A DNA stretch of 53,985 nt, taken from Ponticaulis sp. Its GTDB lineage: Bacteria > Pseudomonadota > Alphaproteobacteria > Caulobacterales > Hyphomonadaceae. The number at the start of each line of letters is the position of its first letter. Position 1 is the first letter of the stretch. A program made the position numbers and the translations under genes. Under the pieces are notes generated by a model. It worked only from the letters and a program-made list of their open reading frames with translations, was not told the origin of the DNA and ran no database searches. The stretch is taken from positions 1 to 53,985 of the forward strand of contig NZUJ01000124.1 of the NCBI GenBank assembly GCA_002701295.1, written 5' to 3'. Shown here piece by piece: positions 42,603 to 51,236 of this stretch.

Positions 42603-43547
42603 ATGAGTGACGTGTCAGTCGGATCGGCCATGAGCCATTTCAGGAATACGCGCGGGCCTGGCGCATTCGTCTGGAAATATCTGCTCGCCTACTCAATCTG
42701 CATGGCGATCTTCACCACCGTAAACTTCTTCCTGGAGTCCTATTTGATGGGCTCTCTTAGCGGTGATATTACCGAGACGATGGAAGACCCGGATGCGGCG
42801 ATGGCATATGCAGGTCGCAACGCCCTCTATGTTCTTCTTATCCTGCCGATTTCAGCCATCTTTGTTGCCGTATTCGAGGCCTCAGCTCTCCGCCGGTATA
42901 CTCGGTTTGAAGGCTTTTCCCTTAAATTTGGAGCAGATGAGCTTCGGTTGATCGTCGTTTATCTTTGCTGGGTGCTGACTGCCTTTCTGACGTTTTTGAT
43001 CGTTGTGATACCCGTGTCTCTTGCGGCCACCATGATGGCCAGCGCAATGACCGCGGTGTCGGGAAACCTCTTTGTCGGTGCGGTGGTCGGCCTGACATTG
43101 TTTGCGCTGTATGTCGGCGGATTCATATTTTATGTCTGGGTGCTGTTGCGGTTCAGCCCGGCCTCCGCAATGACAATCCGTGATCGGAAGATTGTCTTTT
43201 TGCCTGCGCGAAAGATCACCAAAGGGCATGTCTGGTCGCTGCTTGGCGCCTATTTTCTGACGTGGCTGATCGGCGTAGCCGTCATGACGGTCGTGTATGC
43301 AGCAATCTTTGGCTATCTCGGTTCAGAGCTCGCAAGGTCAGGCAGTGACCTCAATCTGTTCGACCCCGTTGCAATGGAAGGACTGATGTCGAACCCTGTA
43401 TATATTCGCGTGATGACGATTGCGTCCATCCTGACCGGCCCGATCTACGCGATCTTTCACTTCGCCTTTCTGGGCATTCCGGCCAAGGTTGCCGTCGCCG
43501 ACAAAAGCTGGGCGGACAACCCTGATCATGCCCGTGTGTTTGACTGA
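42603..43547 (+). CDS. Multi-pass membrane protein of unknown function, 314 aa
   Basis: A 314-residue inner-membrane protein with about six hydrophobic helices (near 23-45, 75-95, 117-140, 155-185, 205-230 and 255-280). No family recognised; the charged FLPARKITKGHVWSLLGAYFL segment is typical of membrane proteins of the large polytopic 'DUF' type found near other alphaproteobacterial membrane genes. An upstream purine-rich GGGGACAG site supports the ATG. It lies between pckA and sdhB with its own probable promoter. Confidence 0.75.
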   Translation: MSDVSVGSAMSHFRNTRGPGAFVWKYLLAYSICMAIFTTVNFFLESYLMGSLSGDITETMEDPDAAMAYAGRNALYVLLILPISAIFVAVFEASALRRYTRFEGFSLKFGADELRLIVVYLCWVLTAFLTFLIVVIPVSLAATMMASAMTAVSGNLFVGAVVGLTLFALYVGGFIFYVWVLLRFSPASAMTIRDRKIVFLPARKITKGHVWSLLGAYFLTWLIGVAVMTVVYAAIFGYLGSELARSGSDLNLFDPVAMEGLMSNPVYIRVMTIASILTGPIYAIFHFAFLGIPAKVAVADKSWADNPDHARVFD

Positions 43548-43679
43548 TTTCGCATGAAGCCAAAAAAATTCGACAAACACCTCGTCAGATTGGAAAAACT
43601 GTCCTAATTCACTGTCGAACAAACCAAACGGTAAACTCGCGGCGCAACGCCGCACAATGCAGACTTCAGGAACGGACAC

Positions 43680-44462
43680 ATGGTTCAGCTGACACTTCCG
43701 CAGAACTCCAAGGTGCAAACAGGCAAAACCTGGCCAAAGCCGGAAGGCGCGACAAACGTCAAGAAGTTCAAGATTTACCGTTACGACCCGGAAGCTGAAG
43801 GCAATCCGCGCTGGGACACATTTTTTGTCGACACTGACAAATGTGGACCGATGGTTCTGGATATCCTCATCCACATCAAAAACACGATTGACCCTACCCT
43901 CACCTTCCGTCGCTCTTGCCGCGAAGGCATTTGTGGCTCTTGCGCCATGAATATCGGTGGCCGGAACACCATTGCCTGCACCAAAGGCTGGGACGAGATT
44001 GCGGGTTCAACCATCGCCATTGCTCCACTGCCCCACATGCCGGTAGTGAAAGACCTCGTGCCAGACCTCACGAATTTCTACGCTCAGCACGCTTACGTGC
44101 AGCCGTTCCTCAAAACCGACACACCAATGCCGGAAAAAGAATGGCGTCAGTCTCCGGAAGACCGGGACGAACTTGACGGACTGTATGAGTGCATTCTGTG
44201 CGCATGCTGCTCAACCTCCTGCCCGTCTTACTGGTGGAATGGTGACAAATACCTCGGCCCTGCAGCTTTGCTTCAGGCGTATCGCTGGTTGATCGATAGC
44301 CGCGACGAATCCACTGGCGAGCGCCTCGACAGTCTGGAAGATCCATTCAAGCTGTATCGTTGCCACACCATCATGAACTGTGCGCAGGTTTGCCCGAAAG
44401 GCCTTAACCCGGCCAAAGCGATCGGCGAAATCAAGAAAATGCTGGTTGAGCGCGTCGTTTGA
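43680..44462 (+). CDS. sdhB: Succinate dehydrogenase iron-sulfur subunit
   Basis: A 260-residue subunit passing electrons from FAD to quinone through three clusters. Cys80, 85, 88 and 100 ([17 protein letters not shown]) hold the [2Fe-2S] cluster. [16 protein letters not shown] and [17 protein letters not shown] hold the [4Fe-4S] and [3Fe-4S] clusters. Normal length. It is separated from sdhCDA by 3.1 kb containing pckA, a membrane protein and two terminators, so it must have its own promoter in the 130 bp upstream. A terminator follows. Confidence 0.97.
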   Translation: MVQLTLPQNSKVQTGKTWPKPEGATNVKKFKIYRYDPEAEGNPRWDTFFVDTDKCGPMVLDILIHIKNTIDPTLTFRRSCREGICGSCAMNIGGRNTIACTKGWDEIAGSTIAIAPLPHMPVVKDLVPDLTNFYAQHAYVQPFLKTDTPMPEKEWRQSPEDRDELDGLYECILCACCSTSCPSYWWNGDKYLGPAALLQAYRWLIDSRDESTGERLDSLEDPFKLYRCHTIMNCAQVCPKGLNPAKAIGEIKKMLVERVV

Positions 44463-44486
44463 TTTGCGCCACAAACTGAAACAGCA

Positions 44487-44518
44487 AAAAGCCGGCCTCG
44501 CTTGAGACCGGCTTTTTT
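44487..44518 (+). terminator. Rho-independent terminator after sdhB
   Basis: AAAAGCCGGCCTC (44487-44499) and GAGACCGGCTTTT (44504-44516) pair with one mismatch around GCTT, ending in six T (44513-44518). Confidence 0.9.
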
Positions 44519-44535
44519 GATGGTGATTTGTCCCA

Positions 44536-44895
44536 TCAGTTTTCGTTGATGTCGATCGGCGTCCCTGTCGGGTCCAGATCCACAATATCGCCTGGCTCCG
44601 GATCACGCGGATCATCATCCACGTCTGCACGGAAAGCCACCTCAAAACCCAGCCCCAGCATACTGGCCGCCTGGCTTGGGCTAACCCCTGTCGGGGTTGG
44701 CGTCGCTGTAGGCGTTGGGGTCGGTGTCGGCGTCGGACTTGGCGTCGGTGTCGGGGCCATGGTGGGGGTTGGCGTTGGCGTCGGAAACGGCGATGCGTCA
44801 TTTCCGTCCCCACTACAGCCCGCTAGTGCCAGACCCATAGCGCTTGCAAGAAGCGCGTTCCTGGATACCGGATAGAGTTTTCTCTTAAAGCTCAT
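44536..44895 (-). CDS. Small lipoprotein with Pro-Thr repeats
   Basis: A 119-residue lipoprotein. The signal ends LALAGC with Cys27 lipidated. Residues about 36-68 are an almost uninterrupted TP dipeptide repeat, likely an extended spacer or an O-glycosylation target, followed by an acidic C-terminal segment (FRADVDDDPRDPEPGDIVDLDPTG) that may bind calcium. It begins 10 bp after the DUF4331 gene on the same strand, so the two are co-transcribed. Function unknown. Confidence 0.8.
   Translation of the reverse strand: MSFKRKLYPVSRNALLASAMGLALAGCSGDGNDASPFPTPTPTPTMAPTPTPSPTPTPTPTPTATPTPTGVSPSQAASMLGLGFEVAFRADVDDDPRDPEPGDIVDLDPTGTPIDINEN
44692..44784. repeat. Low-complexity TP-coding repeat
   Basis: Degenerate hexanucleotide repeats of the GGCGTT/GGTGTC kind on the plus strand encode the Pro-Thr run of the lipoprotein at 44536-44895. 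The unit is varied rather than perfect. Length variation between strains is plausible. Confidence 0.7.
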
Positions 44896-44905
44896 GATTA
44901 CCCTC

Positions 44906-46435
44906 CTACTGGCCAGATGCGCCCGGAATTGGGTCGTTGAGATACGGGAAGCTCGTCTTCAGCTCGGTGGCGCTGATCGGCGCTCCGTCTGTGAACGGTA
45001 CTGTACCGACGGGTGCATCCTCTGGCGTACACAGGCCGAGATCCGTGTCGACACCATTGATCGGTACCGGGTGACACAGACGCCCCATGACAACCCGCAA
45101 TGCGACGTCCACAACATCGTCCCCAGGGCGACGACCATTCGGGAAGCCCGCAAGGTCATCACCGGCAACACCAAACGTGCTCTGCTGAGCTGCAGGAACC
45201 GGTGCTATTCCGAGGTTAAGCCGCATCATTTCGGAAGCAACCACATCGACTGGCTGGTTGAGACCATCAACACCTGTCAAAAAGGCGGCGACCAGATCGT
45301 TCCGCGGATAGTTCTGAGGTGCCAGGTTCTCGATATCGGTGCCAAGCGAACCATTCACAGCGTCACGGAACAGAATATCAAGCAGCGCAGGCAGCGTCGG
45401 ATTGGTCACATAAGTCGCAAGCGCCGTATCCTGTGTCGGATGAGCTGCATTGAAAAGATTCTTGTCTGGAAGACCGATGACGACCTCATTGACCAATGGT
45501 GCAGACAGACGGGACTTCTGGACATAGGCACCGCCAACCGCCTCTGGCTGCTCATAGGTTGGTGACGGGTCCTGAATAGTCGCCTGAGGCAGGCTTGCCG
45601 TTGTCCAGGCACCGATGATTCCATCATCGTCATTCAGGCACTCAATCGGAACCTCAATCGCCAGTGATGTGACGTTTGCCTTGCCGACGAGGTCATCATT
45701 GGCGCGATCCTGCGTAATACCACCAGGGAATGTCGTACCATTATCATCGAGTGGAACATCCCCATCGACCGGAACGAAATTCACGAGGTCAAAAATGGCG
45801 CCGAGGTTAACGGCAAATGCCTCTGCTCTCTGACCGGCAAAAACGCGTCCTTCGGCAAGACAACCATCCATGCTGAACTCAGAAATGAAAGACGCAGCAT
45901 ATGATGGATAGTCCGGAATGGTTTTGGTGCCCGCATTGTCAAACGGCTTTCCGAAGGTGCCGAGAGACGTGCGAGAACCCGTGCGGCGATCACCGCTGAC
46001 AAGGTACAGCTCATAGCTTTCAGATTCGCCCAGCGCGTCATCCGGGTGACCTGCAGCACGAAGCGGGATTGGAACGGTTTCACCGGCGATATCCAGTGTT
46101 ACGCCTGTTCCGTTCGCCAGCGTGTTGTCGAAATCGAACTGGAAGGTCAGGTCTTCAACAGCGTCTGCGTCGAGGTCGATATGGATCTCATAGAGAGCTT
46201 CTGGATCCATGGTGAAATAATTTGGACCGCCAACGGGCGCCTGAATAGGCTGATAGTTGGCAATGAAGGTGACATACTCCTCACGACCCGTTTCATAACT
46301 GCGAAACATGTAAAAATCGGTACCATCGACTTTTGGTGTTTCGGTTATTCCCGGTGCCTCTCGGTGGCTCGATGCATAAGCGGTCAAACCGAGTGCAAAG
46401 GCGGCTCCAGTTAATAGCGCTGTTTTTAGTGACAT
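44906..46435 (-). CDS. DUF4331-family exported protein
   Basis: A 509-residue exported protein. The signal peptide ends LTAYA, followed immediately by the DUF4331 signature SSHREAPGITETPKVDGTDFYMFRS (about 22-46). The remainder is rich in Asp and Asn with repeated beta-strand pattern (HIDLDADAVEDLTFQFDFDN). Function unknown; such proteins are found in many aquatic bacteria. The ATG at 46435 follows GAGGAG. It is co-directional with the TP lipoprotein and divergent from a DUF4198 protein. Confidence 0.9.
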   Translation of the reverse strand: MSLKTALLTGAAFALGLTAYASSHREAPGITETPKVDGTDFYMFRSYETGREEYVTFIANYQPIQAPVGGPNYFTMDPEALYEIHIDLDADAVEDLTFQFDFDNTLANGTGVTLDIAGETVPIPLRAAGHPDDALGESESYELYLVSGDRRTGSRTSLGTFGKPFDNAGTKTIPDYPSYAASFISEFSMDGCLAEGRVFAGQRAEAFAVNLGAIFDLVNFVPVDGDVPLDDNGTTFPGGITQDRANDDLVGKANVTSLAIEVPIECLNDDDGIIGAWTTASLPQATIQDPSPTYEQPEAVGGAYVQKSRLSAPLVNEVVIGLPDKNLFNAAHPTQDTALATYVTNPTLPALLDILFRDAVNGSLGTDIENLAPQNYPRNDLVAAFLTGVDGLNQPVDVVASEMMRLNLGIAPVPAAQQSTFGVAGDDLAGFPNGRRPGDDVVDVALRVVMGRLCHPVPINGVDTDLGLCTPEDAPVGTVPFTDGAPISATELKTSFPYLNDPIPGASGQ

Positions 46436-46569
46436 TTGGGTCTCCTCGTTGACTTCCCGTATTACCCGTACGAAGGCAAACGGAATTTCAGTGCAGTCAG
46501 AGGCTATTTTTATTTGAACTGATCTTGGTTTCCCTTGCGTACACTAAGCAGAAGTACGGAGACGAGCAG

Positions 46570-47388
46570 ATGAAATTGAGATCAGTATTTGTGTCAGGCA
46601 CGCTATTTTCTGCAGCAACAACAAGCTGCTTCGCTCATGACGCCTGGATTGAGCTGCAGTCGCCAGCCAACCCGGCAGCAATGGAAAAGCAGATCGAATT
46701 TTTTATTGGTCATGCCGAAGATCGCACACACTATGCCGCGGACGCGGCACGAATATCGACTTTCTTTGCACAGTCTGATGACGGTATCGACAATCTGCTC
46801 CCCCTCATGAAGGACTATACCGGCAAGGCTCCGATCGCACTGTCGCACTCACCGGATCAGGCCAGCGTCATCATTCTCAACACCTTCCGCGCCCGAAGCG
46901 AATTGGAAGCCGAGGCATTCAACAACTATGTCATCGAAGAAGGCATTTCGCCTATCATGGAGCTGAGAGGCCAGTCTGGTGACCTGAACAAGCCTGGCGT
47001 TGAGGTCTACTCACGGTTTCTCAAGGCTCTGGACATTCCAGCTGAGGCCGGATGTGAGCTCGGCATGCTGGCAGAACCGGTGGGACAGGTTCTGGAAATT
47101 ATCCCCGTGACGCATCCGGGCAAGGCCTGCGAAACTGATCTGGCATTTGAACTGCTCTATTTCGGGGAACCTGTTGAAGGCGCAACTCTGCATCTGAACC
47201 GCACCGACGAAACAGTCGAACCGATCAAGGCCGTTACGGATGAGAATGGCCATGCCCGGTTTGAAAAGCCCACCGATGGCATGTGGTATGTCCACGCCGC
47301 CTGGGCCATGCCAGTTTCGAGGGACCGGTTTGACGCGGACTTTGCGACATCCTTTGCCAGCGTCAGTTTCAACATGGGAACGGACTGA
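46570..47388 (+). CDS. DUF4198-family exported protein
   Basis: A 272-residue periplasmic protein. The signal peptide ends CFA and the mature protein begins HDAWIELQ, a DUF4198 hallmark with an N-terminal His. The C-terminal part (FELLYFGEPVEGATLHL, VTDENGHARFEKPTDGMWYVHAAW) resembles an immunoglobulin-like domain. DUF4198 proteins are often linked to metal transport (nickel or cobalt); here the link is only by family. An earlier in-frame ATG at 46525 lacks a ribosome site. It is divergent from the DUF4331 gene. Confidence 0.85.
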   Translation: MKLRSVFVSGTLFSAATTSCFAHDAWIELQSPANPAAMEKQIEFFIGHAEDRTHYAADAARISTFFAQSDDGIDNLLPLMKDYTGKAPIALSHSPDQASVIILNTFRARSELEAEAFNNYVIEEGISPIMELRGQSGDLNKPGVEVYSRFLKALDIPAEAGCELGMLAEPVGQVLEIIPVTHPGKACETDLAFELLYFGEPVEGATLHLNRTDETVEPIKAVTDENGHARFEKPTDGMWYVHAAWAMPVSRDRFDADFATSFASVSFNMGTD

Positions 47389-48345
47389 TCAAGCGAGCTT
47401 GGTCGCCTGTAAAATCCACCCAATTGGTTCAGCCGGGTTTCCCTGCATCAGGGTCTCGACTTCTGCGGGCTCGAGACCCAGTTCTCTTAACTGAGCTCGT
47501 CTGTCTTCGATCTGCTCCCGGCTCAACGCAGCATTCACCATGCCTTGCATGCGCTCACCATGTGCGAGGTTTTCCTTCCGCACGCGTTCCAGCCAATCTA
47601 CAATATCCGCCAGGACATAAAAGCGCCGCCGCTGAAACATGAGCTGGGTTCCCGACATGGTATGCGCGGCGAGTGTATGTCCGGACGCAGCAAGTTTTGT
47701 AATCGCCTCTTTCGGCGCGATGGCTGCTTCAGAGACCTCATTAAGGTGCGCCCGGGCCGCATCAGTCCCGGTTTTATCGACGGCGTCAAATGCGCGAAAC
47801 ACTTCGATTGCGGCCGGAATGAACCCCGTTTCTTCAAGGGCAGCGCAGGATTGACGGTTCTCTTCGCATTCGCGGGCGATGGCGCCCTCAGTCATATGAA
47901 TAATCGCGACGAGCTTTCCGCCGGGTTTGAGAATACGTACAATATCGGGAAGGCAGTTGCGAACGCCGGCATATTCAAAGCCAAACTGGCTGACCACCAG
48001 ATCAGCGCTTTGATCAGCCAGCGGCAGATCTTCAGCCGACGACACGATACCTTTCGCACCGGGACAGTGGAGTTTCATCATTTCGATGGCATTCGGCGCG
48101 ATGTCGACGCCTGTCAGATTCGGATAGCCGAGCCGGGTCGCGTGACGCAGAACAGCGCCTGACCCGCATGCCAGATCGACAATTTCAGTTGTTTTGGGAA
48201 GAGCACTGATTATCCCTGCCCAGAACTCTTTCAGCTCTTCATCTGCCTCAAAGCCATGCCGGGCATAAACTTCCGGATCATCGGTCGACGACCGACCACT
48301 CCAATAGCGGCTCCATTCTGCACCAGCAGCGTTGTCTTCGCCCAT
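47389..48345 (-). CDS. Class I SAM-dependent methyltransferase, paralog 1
   Basis: A 318-residue methyltransferase. EIVDLACGSGAVLRHA (54-69) is motif I; LTGVDIAPNAIEMM is motif II; LPLADQSADLVVSQFGFEYA and LKPGGKLVAIIHMTEGAIA follow. The C-terminal third is a helical extension. It starts one base inside the stop of the GST gene (TAATG), so the two are coupled. A relative at 49084-50028 shares the EW..YW.GR opening, the ACGSG.VL motif, QFGFEYA and the HMT.G.IA.-C block. Substrate unknown. Confidence 0.85.
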   Translation of the reverse strand: MGEDNAAGAEWSRYWSGRSSTDDPEVYARHGFEADEELKEFWAGIISALPKTTEIVDLACGSGAVLRHATRLGYPNLTGVDIAPNAIEMMKLHCPGAKGIVSSAEDLPLADQSADLVVSQFGFEYAGVRNCLPDIVRILKPGGKLVAIIHMTEGAIARECEENRQSCAALEETGFIPAAIEVFRAFDAVDKTGTDAARAHLNEVSEAAIAPKEAITKLAASGHTLAAHTMSGTQLMFQRRRFYVLADIVDWLERVRKENLAHGERMQGMVNAALSREQIEDRRAQLRELGLEPAEVETLMQGNPAEPIGWILQATKLA

Positions 48346-49004
48346 TATCCCCCCGGAAATGCGTAACTATCCTTTCCACCATCCCAGACCGGATACTTGT
48401 GCATGACAACCGCAAACCGCTCACTTTCCAGAAAATTATTCAGCCAAAGATGAAGCATTGGCCAGTCCTGTGCATCAAACCACGCCTTGTCCGGAATTCG
48501 GAACTGACGAACAAATGGCAAGATCGCCGCGTCGAGAAAACTGAATGCGCCTCCACCCAGATAGCCAGAATCCGCGAGGCGATCGTTGATATCAGCCAAA
48601 ATCAGTGCGCCAGCAGCCCGATGCTCCTCAGCATCAGCGCCCTCATATCGAGACGCGTATTTATAGCGGTCCAGATGATGCTTAAACGGCCCGTCATTCC
48701 GCTCGAGCAGCGCCTTTGCGCTTTCTGCATCCGGCGACCAAGGCGCAAGCCAGCCCTCTGGGTCGCTTTCTTTCAACGCCCAGAAAGCGACATCGAGACT
48801 TTCTTCCAGAACCCGGCCATCCGGCAGCACCATGACAGGCACCGTCCCCTTCGGTGAGGCCTCCAGCATGGCCTCAGGCTTATCCCTCAGCAAAATCTCA
48901 CGATGCGTGCAGGTCAAACCGCTGGACAGGATGGCGAGCCGCGCCCGCATGGCATAGGGGCATCGCCTGAAACTATACAGAATGGGACGGGAGGCTTTGA
49001 TCAT
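48345..49004 (-). CDS. Glutathione S-transferase family protein
   Basis: A 219-residue protein with a thioredoxin-fold N-terminal domain (ILYSFRRCPYAMRARLAIL, with Cys15-Pro at the active-site position) and KGTVPVMVLPDGRVLEESLDVAFWAL (glutathione-binding cis-Pro and ES), then a helical C-terminal domain. The CPYA motif suggests an omega- or CLIC-like redox GST. The ATG at 49004 is used; an in-frame start at 49061 adds a non-conserved extension. It lies between the two paralogous methyltransferases. Confidence 0.85.
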   Translation of the reverse strand: MIKASRPILYSFRRCPYAMRARLAILSSGLTCTHREILLRDKPEAMLEASPKGTVPVMVLPDGRVLEESLDVAFWALKESDPEGWLAPWSPDAESAKALLERNDGPFKHHLDRYKYASRYEGADAEEHRAAGALILADINDRLADSGYLGGGAFSFLDAAILPFVRQFRIPDKAWFDAQDWPMLHLWLNNFLESERFAVVMHKYPVWDGGKDSYAFPGG

Positions 49005-49083
49005 GGGCCTAATATCTGCAGCGTCTTGATGCCGATCAACCCCGATTGCTTTTTCGACCACCGGGCAGGGTCACCAGTCGGGA

Positions 49084-50028
49084 TCAGTTCGTTTTGGGTT
49101 TCTCTGCACGCATAACCCATGCAATTGGCGGCTTATCTGTCTCTGGATAGAAAGGCTCCGGCTTTTCCGTTGTCAGCCCCTGAGCCTCCAACGCAGCACA
49201 GAACGCTGCCATATCGGCTTCTGACTGAGCGGCAGACAGCATTCCAGTCATGCGCGCTATATGCGCCCGGTTTTCAGTCTCGATTTCAGAAAACCAGTTC
49301 AGTACATGGTCGAGCGAATGGCTCCTGCGCTCCTCGAACATGTGAGATGCACCTTTGACGATATGCTGAGCCAGCGGATGCCCCTCATGCCCCAGCGCTA
49401 CAAGCTGATTACGTGGACCATCCTGACGCTCAATCGCTTCGTTCAAAGCGGCATCTGAACCAGCTCCGCTCTCGCGATCATAGAGCGCGCGGAAAAAGTC
49501 CTTCGCCGCAGGTACAAATCCTGTCGCCTCGACCGCTTCGGCTTCGTCACGCAGGACCGTGCAATCACCCGCAATTCCGCCATCCGTCATATGCATCAGC
49601 GCAACAAACCTGCCGCCCGGCGCCAGGCAACTGGCAATCTGAGAGACGACGGTCATGGGGTCTGCATATTCGAACCCGAACTGGCTGGTGATGATGTCAA
49701 AGGCGCCATCATCAAACGGCATGTCATGGAGTGGGCTGGCGACACCAACAACGTCAGGGCAATTTTCCTTGAGGAGTGCAATCGCTTCAGGCGAAATGTC
49801 TATTCCGGTCAGCGCAGTCAGGCCAGAGGATTGCGCGCATTTCAGGACATCACCTGAACCACAAGCCAGATCGAGCACACGTGCGCCTTCAGGCAGGGGG
49901 CTGAAGAGCTCGCTCCAGAACTGGTCCAGCACATCATCATATGCCTCGCCGAGCAGCTTGTGACGTCTGTCGTCTTTGATATTTGTCCGGCCGTGCCAGT
50001 AGTTCTGCCACTCATTCTGCGCAGACAT
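49084..50028 (-). CDS. Class I SAM-dependent methyltransferase, paralog 2
   Basis: A 314-residue relative of the protein at 47389-48345, same layout: EWQNYWHGRTN opening, ARVLDLACGSGDVL (49-62), SQFGFEYADP, ALMHMTDGGIAGDC, and a similar helical tail with GASHMFEERRSHSLDHVLNWF. It starts one base inside the trhO stop (TGATG). The two are clearly duplicates within the same operon. Substrate unknown. Confidence 0.85.
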   Translation of the reverse strand: MSAQNEWQNYWHGRTNIKDDRRHKLLGEAYDDVLDQFWSELFSPLPEGARVLDLACGSGDVLKCAQSSGLTALTGIDISPEAIALLKENCPDVVGVASPLHDMPFDDGAFDIITSQFGFEYADPMTVVSQIASCLAPGGRFVALMHMTDGGIAGDCTVLRDEAEAVEATGFVPAAKDFFRALYDRESGAGSDAALNEAIERQDGPRNQLVALGHEGHPLAQHIVKGASHMFEERRSHSLDHVLNWFSEIETENRAHIARMTGMLSAAQSEADMAAFCAALEAQGLTTEKPEPFYPETDKPPIAWVMRAEKPKTN

Positions 50029-51014
50029 CAGCCCTCACCGTTATCCGGAGCTTCTGCGTTTGCGCGTTGTTTGCGACGCAGGTCCGGCTGAGCATCTGGT
50101 CCCATCGGGGTTTCCCCACGTTCCCTGGCGAGCCTGATCTGAAGCTGACGCTGGCGGAAACGCTCACGGTCGTTCTCCGTATACTCATCAATGCAGTAAT
50201 CACACGACACGCCGGGTACATAGTTCGCGCTTTTCTGGCCTTCCGGGCTCACGCCGCGGCCACAGGCATGGCAGCTGATATACTCGCCAAGCTCAAGGCC
50301 GTGCTTGATGCCAACGCGCTCATCAAAGACAAAACATTCGCCTTTCCAGAGCGAGTTCTCTTCCGGCACTTCTTCCAGATAGCGCAGAATGCCGCCCTTC
50401 AGGTGGTAGACATTCTCGTGCCCAAGTTCCTTCACATAGGCTGTCGCTTTTTCGCACCGAATGCCGCCCGTGCAGAACATGGCGATCTTCTTGGCGTTCC
50501 GTTCACCGGGACGGCCAATATGCTCATCCACCCAGGCCGGAAATTCGCGGAAAGTTTTCGTGTTCGGATCAATCGCACCTTCGAACGTGCCCATCGCGTA
50601 CTCGAAATCATTTCGCGTATCGACGATCAGCGTTTCCGGGTCCTTCAGAAGCTCATTCCACTCTTTCGGATCCAGATAGGTTCCGACGGTTTTGTTCGGG
50701 TCGATGCCTGGCACGCCCATGCGTACAATTTCTTCTTTCAGCCGGACTTTCATACGCTTGAATGGCTGCTCAACCGCATGAGAGTATTTCACTTCCAGTG
50801 CGCCAACAGAGGGAATGGCTTCCAGATAGGCAATCATCTCCGACATACCATCAGCGGTCGGACAGGCAATCGTGCCATTAATGCCTTCATTTGCGATCAG
50901 GAGAGATCCGCACACTTCGCGCTCAAGCGCATAAGCACGGATCGGCTCCTGCCAGGCTTCGAAGTCCGGGAAGGCGGTGAATTTATAGAGTGCAGCAACT
51001 GAGTATTGGGCCAT
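50028..51014 (-). CDS. trhO: tRNA uridine(34) hydroxylase (rhodanese-like)
   Basis: A 328-residue protein matching TrhO (YceA): an N-terminal domain, a rhodanese domain with active-site FCTGGIRCEKA (Cys181, Cys187), and a C-terminal zinc-ribbon-like segment CHACG...CDYC (about 275-300). TrhO makes 5-hydroxyuridine at position 34 of certain tRNAs, the first step of cmo5U/mo5U modification. The ATG at 51014 gives the usual MAQYSVAALYKFTAF opening; open frame upstream to 51173 is not conserved-looking. It probably leads the trhO-methyltransferase-GST-methyltransferase operon. Confidence 0.92.
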   Translation of the reverse strand: MAQYSVAALYKFTAFPDFEAWQEPIRAYALEREVCGSLLIANEGINGTIACPTADGMSEMIAYLEAIPSVGALEVKYSHAVEQPFKRMKVRLKEEIVRMGVPGIDPNKTVGTYLDPKEWNELLKDPETLIVDTRNDFEYAMGTFEGAIDPNTKTFREFPAWVDEHIGRPGERNAKKIAMFCTGGIRCEKATAYVKELGHENVYHLKGGILRYLEEVPEENSLWKGECFVFDERVGIKHGLELGEYISCHACGRGVSPEGQKSANYVPGVSCDYCIDEYTENDRERFRQRQLQIRLARERGETPMGPDAQPDLRRKQRANAEAPDNGEG

Positions 51015-51236
51015 ATCGCGCAGATACAGCAGACTACCCCTCTCTATCAAGGCGACAGATTGTAACCAAAGCACGCAAACTGCGAAAAAGGCGTTCATAC
51101 TTTGAAGCTGACGCTCCATTGGAAGCACGACGTCCTGAAACAACCCGCAGGACTGCAGATCAAGTCTGCTCAAAAACAGGCAAATTTCACCAGTTTTCGA
51201 TAGGCAAAGCCAAAATTTGGGAGTATCGCACTCTCC

